The position numbers and the translations under genes are program-made. A stretch of DNA of 33,062 nucleotides. Source: a virus. The stretch covers positions 1-33,062 of the IMG/VR virus record IMGVR_UViG_3300032331_003484; one strand, written 5' to 3'. How positions within the stretch are numbered: the stretch's first letter is position 1; the number at the start of each line of letters is the position of its first letter. Below are positions 25,909 to 32,466 of the stretch, one piece after another. Under the pieces are notes generated by a model. It did not search any database and was not told the DNA's origin. It was given only the letters and a program-made list of their open reading frames with translations.

Positions 25909-27076
25909 ATTTTATTTACCTTTAATGAGTGATAATATCGATAAGGAAGATATTCAATCACTAATCGACTTTTTAAGTCAAGACCAAATTCCAAAATTAA
26001 CAAATGGGCCTAAAGTGGTTGAATTTGAAAATGCATGGGGACAATGGCTAGGAACAAAATATAACCTAATGCTAAACTCAGGAGCATCAGCTAATGAATT
26101 AACTATGTTAGCTTTAAATTACATTCACGGAGATGGAGAAATTATAGTCCCACCATTAACATGGATATCCGATATATCATCAGTTATATTTAGTGGTTTT
26201 AAACCAGTATTCTGTGATATCAATTTAAAGAATTTTTCATTTGATATTGAAAAATTAAAACAAGTTATAACTCCAAAAACTAAAGCAATATTCTTAACTC
26301 ACGTATTAGGTATTAATGCATTATCTGATGAACTAATTCAATTATGTAAAGATAAAGATATATTATTAATTGAAGATGTTTGTGAATCTCATGGTACTAC
26401 ATTTAAAGGACAAAAAGTAGGTTCAATTGGATTTGCTTCTAACTTTAGTTTTTATTTTGCTCACCATATGTCAACAATTGAAGGTGGAATGATTTGCACT
26501 AATGATGAACATTTTTATCAAGTTTGTAGAGCATTACGTTCACATGGTATGACTAGGGAAATAACAGATGAAAAATTTAAACAAAATATTATCGATGAAA
26601 ACCCGGATCTAAATAAAGATTTTATATTCCTACACCCAGCACATAATTTTAGAAGTACTGAATTAAATGCCGTTATTGGTTTATCTCAAATTAAAAAATT
26701 AGATTTAAATAATATTCATAGGATAAATAATTTTAAATATTTTATGGAGCGTTTAGATTCTAATAAGTACCATACTGACATTGAAATGGAAGGTCAATGT
26801 AATTATGCTTTTATAGTAGTATTAAAAGAAGGTTCATTTGAATTAAGAGATAGGATAGAATCAATATTAAAAGAAAAGGGTATTGAATTTAGAAGAGGAT
26901 TATCAGGTGGAGGAAATCAATTACGTCAACCTTATTTTAAGAAAAATTATAATATTAATTTAGATGAATTTAAAAATACCGACCATATTCATCATTTTAG
27001 TTGGTATGTGGGTAATTACCCGGTATTAGAACAAGAAAAAATTGATGTATTAATTAAAACATTAAATGATATATGA
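25901..27076 (+). CDS. DegT/AHBA-family PLP enzyme, ColD-like sugar 3-dehydratase
   Basis: 391 residues with the sugar aminotransferase fold: GASANELTMLAL, PPLTWISDISSVIFSGFKPVF, and D159 in LIEDVCESHGT. The position of the Schiff-base lysine reads SFYFAHHMSTIEGG, with H188 where aminotransferases have Lys. That replacement, and its numbering, match ColD (GDP-4-keto-6-deoxymannose 3-dehydratase, H188); RfbH/E1 enzymes share it but carry an Fe-S cluster and are longer. So a C3 deoxygenating dehydratase is favoured over an aminotransferase. It overlaps the HddA-like gene by 8 bases and the cupin gene by 4. Confidence 0.85.
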   Translation: MNKFYLPLMSDNIDKEDIQSLIDFLSQDQIPKLTNGPKVVEFENAWGQWLGTKYNLMLNSGASANELTMLALNYIHGDGEIIVPPLTWISDISSVIFSGFKPVFCDINLKNFSFDIEKLKQVITPKTKAIFLTHVLGINALSDELIQLCKDKDILLIEDVCESHGTTFKGQKVGSIGFASNFSFYFAHHMSTIEGGMICTNDEHFYQVCRALRSHGMTREITDEKFKQNIIDENPDLNKDFIFLHPAHNFRSTELNAVIGLSQIKKLDLNNIHRINNFKYFMERLDSNKYHTDIEMEGQCNYAFIVVLKEGSFELRDRIESILKEKGIEFRRGLSGGGNQLRQPYFKKNYNINLDEFKNTDHIHHFSWYVGNYPVLEQEKIDVLIKTLNDI

Positions 27077-27564
27077 TATTTAACGAAGTAAAAATATTTC
27101 AACCTTCATCATTTGAGGATTATAGAGGAGAATTATATACTTTATTTAATCAAGATGAACATAAATTAATTTTTAATCATGATAAAGTAGCAGTATCTAG
27201 ACAACACGTTTTGAGAGGATTACACGGTGATGACAAAGCATGGAAATTAATTACATGTTTAGGTGGTGAGATTTATTTAGTAGTGGTAGATAATAGGCCT
27301 GAGTCTCTTAACTATTTAAAATGGGATTCAATTATATTAACATCAAATAATAAAAAACAAGTTTTAATCCCTCCTATGTTTGCTAATGGACATTTAGTTC
27401 TAAGCCAAGAAGCGACGTTTTTCTATAAATGGTCATATCCAGGAAAATACCCAGATGTAAAAGATCAATTTAGTTTAAATTGGAATGATCCTAAAATTAA
27501 TATTTATTGGCCTATTTCTAATCCAATTTTATCCACACGTGATTTAAATTCAAAACTTTTATGA
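27073..27564 (+). CDS. RmlC-like cupin (NDP-4-keto sugar 3,5-epimerase family)
   Basis: 163 residues. Key segments: DYRGELYTLF, RQHVLRGLHGD with the catalytic His, KLITCLGGEIYLVVVDNRPES, IPPMFANGHLVLS and FFYKWSYPG (conserved Tyr). Together these are the RmlC/dTDP-4-dehydrorhamnose 3,5-epimerase pattern. It is shorter than RmlC (about 180). Next to the PLP dehydratase it probably epimerises the deoxygenated 4-keto sugar. It overlaps genes on both sides by 4 bases (ATGA). Confidence 0.85.
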   Translation: MIFNEVKIFQPSSFEDYRGELYTLFNQDEHKLIFNHDKVAVSRQHVLRGLHGDDKAWKLITCLGGEIYLVVVDNRPESLNYLKWDSIILTSNNKKQVLIPPMFANGHLVLSQEATFFYKWSYPGKYPDVKDQFSLNWNDPKINIYWPISNPILSTRDLNSKLL

Positions 27565-28061
27565 TACTAAATGTAAAAAACTATATTAAAGATAAATACA
27601 TCACTGATGTAATTGATTTTCCAACTAAAGGCGTTATATTTAGAGATATTTCTCCTTTACTTAAATCTCCGTATTTTCCAAGACTTATTAAAGAAATGTC
27701 TTTACACGTACCTTTACCTGATTATTGGGTAGGAATTGACTCAAGAGGATTTATATTTGCTTCAGCTTTATCAGTCCAAACAGATAAAGGAATGATAATG
27801 TGTCGAAAAAAAGGAAAATTACCACCACCTGTTGTTAATGAAACATATTCTTTGGAATATGGAGAGGATACATTAGAAATCCATCCTGGAGTAGGGAAGG
27901 TAGTTATTGTTGATGATGTATATGCTACTGGTGGAACTATGGAAGCTGTTGAAAAATTATGTGAAAAAGCAGGTTATACTGTTGTAGGTAAATTAGTTTT
28001 AATTGATTTAAAATATTTACATGGATCGACAGATGTTAAAAGTTTAATACAATATGAATAG
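27561..28061 (+). CDS. apt: Adenine phosphoribosyltransferase
   Basis: Type I phosphoribosyltransferase of 166 residues converting adenine plus PRPP to AMP. DFPTKGVIFRDISPLL (19-34) and GIDSRGFIFASAL (58-70) are APRT-specific. CRKKGKLPPP (81-90) and the flexible-loop ETYSLEYGEDTLEIH follow, and the PRPP motif is VVIVDDVYATGGT at 114-126. It overlaps the cupin gene by 4 bases and the nucleosidase gene by 8. The pairing with an adenine-releasing nucleosidase gives a coherent salvage unit. Confidence 0.92.
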   Translation: MILNVKNYIKDKYITDVIDFPTKGVIFRDISPLLKSPYFPRLIKEMSLHVPLPDYWVGIDSRGFIFASALSVQTDKGMIMCRKKGKLPPPVVNETYSLEYGEDTLEIHPGVGKVVIVDDVYATGGTMEAVEKLCEKAGYTVVGKLVLIDLKYLHGSTDVKSLIQYE

Positions 28062-28605
28062 AGTGTTTATAGTAGCAGTTCCTGATGAAGTAGAAATGCA
28101 AGGTGAAATATTAGGATATCCTGTTATATTTAGTGGAGTTGGAAAAGTAAATGCGACCATAGCCGCTTGTAAAGCATTTAATCAAGGATATAATGAAATT
28201 ATCAATGTTGGTTCTTGTGGTTCATTATTATTACCTGTAGGAGAAATAGTTAAAGTAGGTAAAGTATTCCAAGATATAGACGCCACTCCATTAACAGATT
28301 ATGGTAAAACACCATTTGAAGATGATGCGAGTGAAATAATTTTAAATCCTTTATACTTTACAAGTTGCTTTACAACAGATTATTTTTATGACCATAACCA
28401 AATAAATAAATATTCAGAAAATTATTTGGAAATGATAAATAAATGTAATATATTTGATATGGAATGTTTTGCAATTGCTAAAGTATGTAAACGTTTTAAT
28501 ATTAAATTTACCTCATATAAATGGGTATCAGATAGTGGTGATGGTGGTAATTGGAAAGAAAATTGCAAAATTGGATTTGAAAAAGTAAAAAATATATTAT
28601 GTTAA
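28054..28605 (+). CDS. MTA/SAH nucleosidase-like protein (MTAN family)
   Basis: 183 residues of the purine nucleosidase/phosphorylase superfamily. VPDEVEM at 9-15 holds the acidic residue matching E12 of E. coli MTAN. FSGVGKVNATIAA (26-38) and INVGSCGSL (50-58) form the binding core, FDMECFAIAKVC has the ribose-binding M136-E137, and VSDSGD has the general acid D160. It would hydrolyse methylthioadenosine, SAH or 5'-deoxyadenosine to adenine. It is shorter than E. coli MTAN (232), so substrate range is uncertain. It overlaps apt by 8 bases. Confidence 0.8.
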   Translation: MNRVFIVAVPDEVEMQGEILGYPVIFSGVGKVNATIAACKAFNQGYNEIINVGSCGSLLLPVGEIVKVGKVFQDIDATPLTDYGKTPFEDDASEIILNPLYFTSCFTTDYFYDHNQINKYSENYLEMINKCNIFDMECFAIAKVCKRFNIKFTSYKWVSDSGDGGNWKENCKIGFEKVKNILC

Positions 28606-28648
28606 AATCATTAGAAATAAATTTACAAATAAATATAATTAAAAAATA

Positions 28649-29524
28649 ATGAAAACATCAGTAATAACATTTAGTAGAAATGATGGATATAAAGAAAAAG
28701 AAAGAATCGCCATACATTTAAATACTTTATTAGACACTTTTGATGAAGTAAATTATGTAGATTGGAACTCTCCCACTCATAGTTTATTATATGATGTAAT
28801 GGATTTAATTCCTAAAACAGGACGAATTAAACATTTTATTATCCCTCCATCTGTTCATCAGATGTATGCTGATAATATACCTAATTTACCTAAATGTTTT
28901 GGGCCTATTTCATTTAATTTAGCTTTAAGAAGAACAGATGCTGATTGGGTTGTATCTACTACAACAGATAATATTCCCCCTAATAAAGAAGAATTACATA
29001 ATATTATTGATAATAGTGATAAAGGTACATTTTATACTATCAGTAGAAGAGAAATAGAATATTTAGAGGTATTAAAGAATATCAATAATCTCCAAGAATA
29101 TAGAGAATATTTAAAACAAATAACTAAACCTAGACATTACCCCGCTAAAGTAACTCCTAGTGATGAATATAGTTTGATTAATTGTTGTGGTGATTTTCAA
29201 TTAGCACCTCGTAAAATATGGTGGGATGTTAAAGGATATGAAGAAAATATGTTTTATAATTGTTTTATAGATACAAATGTACAGAAAAAAGCAGTTTTAA
29301 ATGGGTATAAGATAAAAGCATTATTTGATACTCCTATATATCATATGTCCCATAAAAATATACTCCCACAGGGAGGTAATACTGAAGATGTCCATGAAGT
29401 GGCAAAAAACACACCACCTCCAGTTTATAACGATCCTTGGAAATGGATAGAATATTTTACTGAATCACAAAACAATGATAATTGGGGATTAGCTGATACT
29501 GAAATTGAATACGAAATGATTTAG
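28649..29524 (+). CDS. GT-A glycosyltransferase-like protein (291 aa)
   Basis: Begins SVITFSRNDGY and has EVNYVDWNSP, then FNLALRRTDADWVVSTTTDNIPP (about 88-112), a GT2-like arrangement with an acidic donor-site region. The C-terminal half includes CCGDFQLAPRKIWWDVKGYEE, which resembles the acceptor-binding part of GT2 enzymes. The gene ends EYEMI-TAG, and its last bases form the left copy of the 19-bp repeat bracketing gmhA-hddC'. Substrate unknown. Confidence 0.65.
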   Translation: MKTSVITFSRNDGYKEKERIAIHLNTLLDTFDEVNYVDWNSPTHSLLYDVMDLIPKTGRIKHFIIPPSVHQMYADNIPNLPKCFGPISFNLALRRTDADWVVSTTTDNIPPNKEELHNIIDNSDKGTFYTISRREIEYLEVLKNINNLQEYREYLKQITKPRHYPAKVTPSDEYSLINCCGDFQLAPRKIWWDVKGYEENMFYNCFIDTNVQKKAVLNGYKIKALFDTPIYHMSHKNILPQGGNTEDVHEVAKNTPPPVYNDPWKWIEYFTESQNNDNWGLADTEIEYEMI

Positions 29525-29532
29525 TATATTTA
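29514..29532 (+). repeat. 19-bp direct repeat, left copy
   Basis: AAATGATTTAGTATATTTA, identical to 30214-30232 and exactly 700 bases from it. It covers the end of the glycosyltransferase gene and a TATATTTA -7-like box. Flanks the gmhA plus truncated hddC segment. Confidence 0.9.
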
Positions 29533-29548
29533 CACGCAAGATATTTTT

Positions 29549-30121
29549 ATGATAGAAAAAATTAAATCAATAATTCAAGCTTCAATAGATACCAAACAAT
29601 TATTATTGGCTAATGAAGATCGGATTCATACCATAAAAGAATGCAGTCTTGCTATCACCGATACATTTAAAAATGGCAATAAAGTTTTATTTTGTGGAAA
29701 TGGAGGTAGTGCCGCCGATGCGCAACATTTAGCAGCTGAGTTTAGTGGTCGATTTTATAAAGACAGAGATGCTTTACCTGCAGAAGCATTACATTGCAAT
29801 ACATCCTATTTAACAGCCGTTGCTAATGATTATAGTTATGATGTAATTTATTCAAGAATGATAAAAGGTATTGGTCGTAAGGGTGATGTAATTGTTGGAT
29901 TATCAACCAGTGGAAATTCAAAAAATATTATTGAGGCTTTTAAAATGGCAAAATTAAAAGGCATGATAACTGTTGGTTTTACTGGAGAAACCGGTGGTGA
30001 AATGAAAAATTACAGTGATTATTTAATCAATGTACCGAGTAACGATACGCCTCGTATTCAAGAATCGCACATCATGGTTGGACACATTATTTGTGAAATG
30101 GTTGAGCACTTATATTTTTAA
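29549..30121 (+). CDS. gmhA: Sedoheptulose 7-phosphate isomerase
   Basis: SIS-domain isomerase of 190 residues making D-glycero-D-manno-heptose 7-phosphate. The motif CGNGGSAADAQHLAAEFSGR (49-68) includes S54, H60 and the catalytic E64. GLSTSGNSKN (117-126) binds phosphate, and TPRIQESHIMVGH (167-179) supplies the second catalytic region. Length matches bacterial GmhA. The gene looks less AT-biased than its neighbours and is followed directly by an hddC start fragment, an order seen in bacterial heptose operons. It was probably acquired from a bacterium as part of such an operon (inference). Confidence 0.95.
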   Translation: MIEKIKSIIQASIDTKQLLLANEDRIHTIKECSLAITDTFKNGNKVLFCGNGGSAADAQHLAAEFSGRFYKDRDALPAEALHCNTSYLTAVANDYSYDVIYSRMIKGIGRKGDVIVGLSTSGNSKNIIEAFKMAKLKGMITVGFTGETGGEMKNYSDYLINVPSNDTPRIQESHIMVGHIICEMVEHLYF

Positions 30122-30123
30122 GA

Positions 30124-30219
30124 ATGCAGTTAGATTGTATTGTTTTAGCAGGTGGTTTAGGCACTCGTTTACAGAGTGTAGTATCAGAAAAACCAAAATG
30201 TTTGGGAATACCAAAATGA
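30124..30219 (+). pseudogene. hddC: Truncated hddC remnant (heptose-1-P guanylyltransferase N-terminus)
   Basis: Thirty-one codons from ATG 30124 to TGA 30217-30219, encoding the nucleotidyltransferase signature LDCIVLAGGLGTRLQSVVSE followed by KPKCLGIPK. This is the first part of HddC-type enzymes, whose full length is over 220 residues; all the rest is missing. It begins 2 bases after the gmhA stop. The break coincides with the right copy of the 19-bp repeat. The TTTG of the next promoter lies within it. The short peptide may be translated but cannot form the enzyme. Confidence 0.85.
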
Positions 30220-30232
30220 TTTAGTATATTTA
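30201..30232 (+). promoter_or_regulatory. Bacteroidota-type promoter at the hddC' junction
   Basis: TTTG at 30201-30204 (inside the hddC remnant), a 20-base spacer, then TATATTTA at 30225-30232 (inside the 19-bp repeat). The next ATG is 30247, the same 15-base distance seen at 12772-12787. Built from two joined sequences. Confidence 0.55.
30214..30232 (+). repeat. 19-bp direct repeat, right copy
   Basis: Identical to 29514-29532. It contains the -7-like TATATTTA box of the promoter for the 60-aa membrane peptide gene and marks the breakpoint of the hddC remnant. Confidence 0.9.
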
Positions 30233-30246
30233 AACAAATAAAAATT

Positions 30247-30429
30247 ATGAAAGAAATACTTAAAGAAACTATTGGATTTATCATATTTACAGGATTTTGT
30301 ATTTATGGAATTTACTTACTAGATAATAATACTGCTATTATCCACTCAGACAAACCATTAACCCCAACAATAGAATTAAAAATAAAAGATAATAAAGTAG
30401 ATACAATATATGTTTACAGACTAAAATAA
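30247..30429 (+). CDS. Small single-span membrane protein (60 aa)
   Basis: Not recognised. One hydrophobic segment (TIGFIIFTGFCIYGIYLL, about 8-25) follows a short charged N-terminus; the remainder is a hydrophilic, strand-rich C-terminal part. There is no signal-peptidase or lipobox motif. It is the only clear membrane protein in the window. Start context AAATAAAAATT-ATG. First gene behind the promoter at 30201-30232. Confidence 0.65.
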   Translation: MKEILKETIGFIIFTGFCIYGIYLLDNNTAIIHSDKPLTPTIELKIKDNKVDTIYVYRLK

Positions 30430-30434
30430 AAATT

Positions 30435-30593
30435 ATGTTATACGGATTTTATAGTAAATCAGACCCAAACCAAGAAATAATTAATCGTTTGATTAATACA
30501 TCACGATTAAACGCAGCTGAACACTTCGCAGCTAAAAAACAATTAGATTTAAAATCATTTTTAAAAATATATGGAGTTAAAAAATTAAGATAA
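30435..30593 (+). CDS. Small conserved phage protein (52 aa)
   Basis: A 52-residue gene starting at ATG 30435 (AAAATAAAAATT-ATG) and ending at TAA 30591-30593, which shares its last A with the next start. The sequence contains YGFYSKSDPNQE near the N-terminus, RLNAAEHFAAKKQLDLKSF in the middle and LKIYGV near the end. It resembles short unnamed proteins I recall from marine T4-like phages. Function unknown. The strong start context and coupling to the next gene support translation. Confidence 0.75.
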   Translation: MLYGFYSKSDPNQEIINRLINTSRLNAAEHFAAKKQLDLKSFLKIYGVKKLR

Positions 30594-30982
30594 TGGATAT
30601 AAAAAATTTTGGCCAACGTCTTAAATTAGAAGAATCTAAGACATCGAGAGTAAAAAAAGAGAAAGAAGTATTTATTGAGACTGTAACATTGTTAGAACAT
30701 TGCCTTCAACGCTCAGATATTTTGTATAAAGACTTTAACATTGATATTTATTCGTATGAAGAATATTTCATTAAAATAATTGAGAATTTATTTTTACTTA
30801 AATATGGTGAAGTAGTAACTGAGATAATGATTTGGTATTTATATGATAGGGTTGACGAAAATGGAAAAGTATACCCTTTAATATATGAAGAAGAAGAAAA
30901 ACCATCAATCGAAATAAAAATTAAAAACCCAATAGATCTATGGAAGTTTATAGATAAATTATTAAAACGAAATTATGAGTGA
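30593..30982 (+). CDS. Hypothetical protein (129 aa)
   Basis: Not assigned a function. Mostly helical: a basic N-terminus, then ETVTLLEHCLQRSDILYKDF and an aromatic FIKIIENLFLLKYGEVVTEIMIWYLYDR segment. A phage-conserved protein by its overall look. Its start overlaps the previous stop (TAATG) and its end overlaps the next gene by 8 bases, so it belongs to a translationally coupled run of small genes. Confidence 0.7.
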   Translation: MDIKNFGQRLKLEESKTSRVKKEKEVFIETVTLLEHCLQRSDILYKDFNIDIYSYEEYFIKIIENLFLLKYGEVVTEIMIWYLYDRVDENGKVYPLIYEEEEKPSIEIKIKNPIDLWKFIDKLLKRNYE

Positions 30983-31232
30983 GTTAATTAAATATTGTAA
31001 ATGTGGAGTACAAATTCCCGAAGCTAGATTAAAAATTTTACCTAATACACATACGTGTGTCAATTGTTCTGATGTACAGACTAAAAAACCAGTTATAGTA
31101 CAACGTGGAAAAGGTGATCATACTTATACTGAAACTGTAGTTTTAGACCATGAGGAATATGTTAAGTATGTTGAAGAAGAAAATAAATTTAAAAAACGTA
31201 TGTCATCAGGATTAGATATTCCTAATATGTAA
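30975..31232 (+). CDS. Small C4 zinc-finger protein (DksA/TraR-like finger)
   Basis: 85 residues. The N-terminal segment YCKCGVQIPEARLKILPNT (7-25) with C8/C10 and then C28-x2-C31 resembles the DksA/TraR finger (CxxCG-x-I-x4-RL...P...CxxC), with one residue fewer between the first two cysteines. The rest is a charged helix (LDHEEYVKYVEEENKFKKR). It could bind RNA polymerase or nucleic acid (inference). It overlaps the previous gene by 8 bases. Confidence 0.68.
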   Translation: MSELIKYCKCGVQIPEARLKILPNTHTCVNCSDVQTKKPVIVQRGKGDHTYTETVVLDHEEYVKYVEEENKFKKRMSSGLDIPNM

Positions 31233-31235
31233 ATT

Positions 31236-31901
31236 ATGCCTAAACCTCGCCCACTAAGTAAGCAAGATATATTGGCTGCTATGAGTCAAACGAAATCAAA
31301 TCGTAGCGCTGCCAGATATATCAATTGTAGTTATATTCATTATAAGAAATGGGCTAAATTTTATGAGGCTACTGATGAAAATTATTCCAATCTATTTGAC
31401 CAACATAAAAATCAGGCTGGTAAAGGAATACCTAAATTCTTAAGTAATACACCTTGGGGGAGAAAAGAACCATGTATACAAAAAATCATAGATGGAACTG
31501 AAGACCCATCACCGTTTAATCCTCAGAAAATTAAACATAGGATGATTCAACAAGGTTATTTAAAAGAAGAATGTAGTACCTGTGGTTTTCATGAACGTAG
31601 ATTGATGGACTATAAAATGCCTCTTATATTACATTTTAAAGACAATAACAAGAAACATTGGGAACCAAGTAACATTCAGTTATTATGCTACAATTGTTAT
31701 TTTCTTTACCATAAAAATGTATTTGATGAGAAACAAATAGAAAAAATGGAAGATCATTTACCAACAAGAGAAAATTTACCAACTTGGGAGGTAGATGATT
31801 ATACTCAAAAACGTCTTGAAGAATTAGGGTTATATGATATTAAAGTAGAAAATGACCCATATGATTTAGTGTCTAGAAATAAAGAACGCAAATCTGAATA
31901 A
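31236..31901 (+). CDS. HNH-like nuclease-fold protein with N-terminal HTH-like segment
   Basis: 221 residues. The N-terminal RSAARYINCSYIHYKKWAKFY (23-43) looks like a helix-turn-helix. The zinc-bound HNH-like core has C113-x2-C116, then LHFKDNNKKHWEPSNIQLLC (132-151) and C154. The residue after the last Cys pair is Tyr155, where active HNH enzymes have His (LCPNCH), so catalytic activity is uncertain. It is compact with neighbours rather than inserted in a gene, so it is not an obvious homing endonuclease. Confidence 0.7.
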   Translation: MPKPRPLSKQDILAAMSQTKSNRSAARYINCSYIHYKKWAKFYEATDENYSNLFDQHKNQAGKGIPKFLSNTPWGRKEPCIQKIIDGTEDPSPFNPQKIKHRMIQQGYLKEECSTCGFHERRLMDYKMPLILHFKDNNKKHWEPSNIQLLCYNCYFLYHKNVFDEKQIEKMEDHLPTRENLPTWEVDDYTQKRLEELGLYDIKVENDPYDLVSRNKERKSE

Positions 31902-31923
31902 TTTGCAAATATTTATCAGTGAC

Positions 31924-32082
31924 ATGAAGAAGACTAAAAAACATCAGGAAATAATAAGGGATTATGAATCTCAAAAAGCAAAACATTTAGAAAAAATAGC
32001 TAGTAAAATACTAAATAATGATGAAAAGTTTTCTAAATTAAAAGAAAAAGAAACAAGTTTAAAATTTTTAAAATTATTCTAA
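31924..32082 (+). CDS. Small lysine-rich coiled-coil-like protein (52 aa)
   Basis: A 52-residue gene from ATG 31924 to TAA 32080-32082, followed one base later by the next ATG. Strongly charged and helical (KAKHLEKIASKILNNDEKF, then LKEKETSLKF), with about one quarter lysine. Not recognised. Fits neatly between neighbours with no other feature to explain the stretch, which supports it being real. Confidence 0.6.
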   Translation: MKKTKKHQEIIRDYESQKAKHLEKIASKILNNDEKFSKLKEKETSLKFLKLF

Positions 32083-32083
32083 A

Positions 32084-32413
32084 ATGGCTCTAGAACTAAA
32101 TGTAAATAATATTGAGGAATTTCAAACTATGATAGATAATAAAGATTTTAGGATTTCTGAGTCAATAATTAAAACTATATTAAATAATGTAAATACTAAG
32201 AAAAAACATGTTCATATAATTTCAATAAATGTTTTAGAAAATAATACTACATTGGACTTGACTTTAGAGAAGAAATTTTTTATTGAAACTTTAGAGGAAA
32301 ATTTGAAATTTTTCATTGAACAAGAAAGATACGAAGATTGTCAGAATATAGTAAATGCAATCAATCAATTAAAAAGTAATAATACTCCAACAAGTAAGAA
32401 AAAAACTAAATAA
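32084..32413 (+). CDS. Hypothetical protein with UVR-like C-terminal helix pair (109 aa)
   Basis: Not recognised as a named family. The C-terminal part FIETLEENLKFFIEQERYED followed by CQNIVNAINQLK has the spacing of the UVR helical hairpin (L-x3-L...E-x-YE-x-A...I-x-x-L) found in UvrB/UvrC and ClpC-type proteins; the match is by eye. The tail is basic (SKKKTK). It precedes the ligase promoter region. Confidence 0.6.
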   Translation: MALELNVNNIEEFQTMIDNKDFRISESIIKTILNNVNTKKKHVHIISINVLENNTTLDLTLEKKFFIETLEENLKFFIEQERYEDCQNIVNAINQLKSNNTPTSKKKTK

Positions 32414-32414
32414 G

Positions 32415-32446
32415 TTTGGTTTATCTAAATATTATTCGTACATTTA
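32415..32446 (+). promoter_or_regulatory. Bacteroidota-type promoter before the DNA ligase gene
   Basis: TTTG at 32415-32418, a 20-base spacer, then TACATTTA at 32439-32446. The ligase ATG is at 32467. The -7 box overlaps the right arm of a perfect inverted repeat, so the promoter may be controlled. Confidence 0.55.
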
Positions 32447-32452
32447 GATAAA
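32420..32452. repeat. Perfect 11-bp inverted repeat overlapping the ligase promoter
   Basis: TTTATCTAAAT at 32420-32430 and its exact reverse complement ATTTAGATAAA at 32442-32452, separated by 11 bases. It spans the spacer and -7 box, consistent with an operator; a weak AU hairpin in RNA is an alternative. No U-run follows on the + strand, so it is not a typical terminator. Confidence 0.75.
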
Positions 32453-32466
32453 TAAGAATAAAGGTT

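Noticed and set aside
30124-30219. A functional small protein from the hddC fragment
   Set aside because: Only the nucleotide-binding N-terminus remains and the break coincides with a direct repeat, so a gene remnant explains it better.
2154-30284. Minus-strand open frames (for example 2154-2453, 3847-4119, 15620-15802, 16063-16278, 17138-17335, 24306-24566, 25758-26003, 30087-30284)
   Set aside because: All lie opposite well-supported + strand genes and encode no recognisable family; they are shadows.
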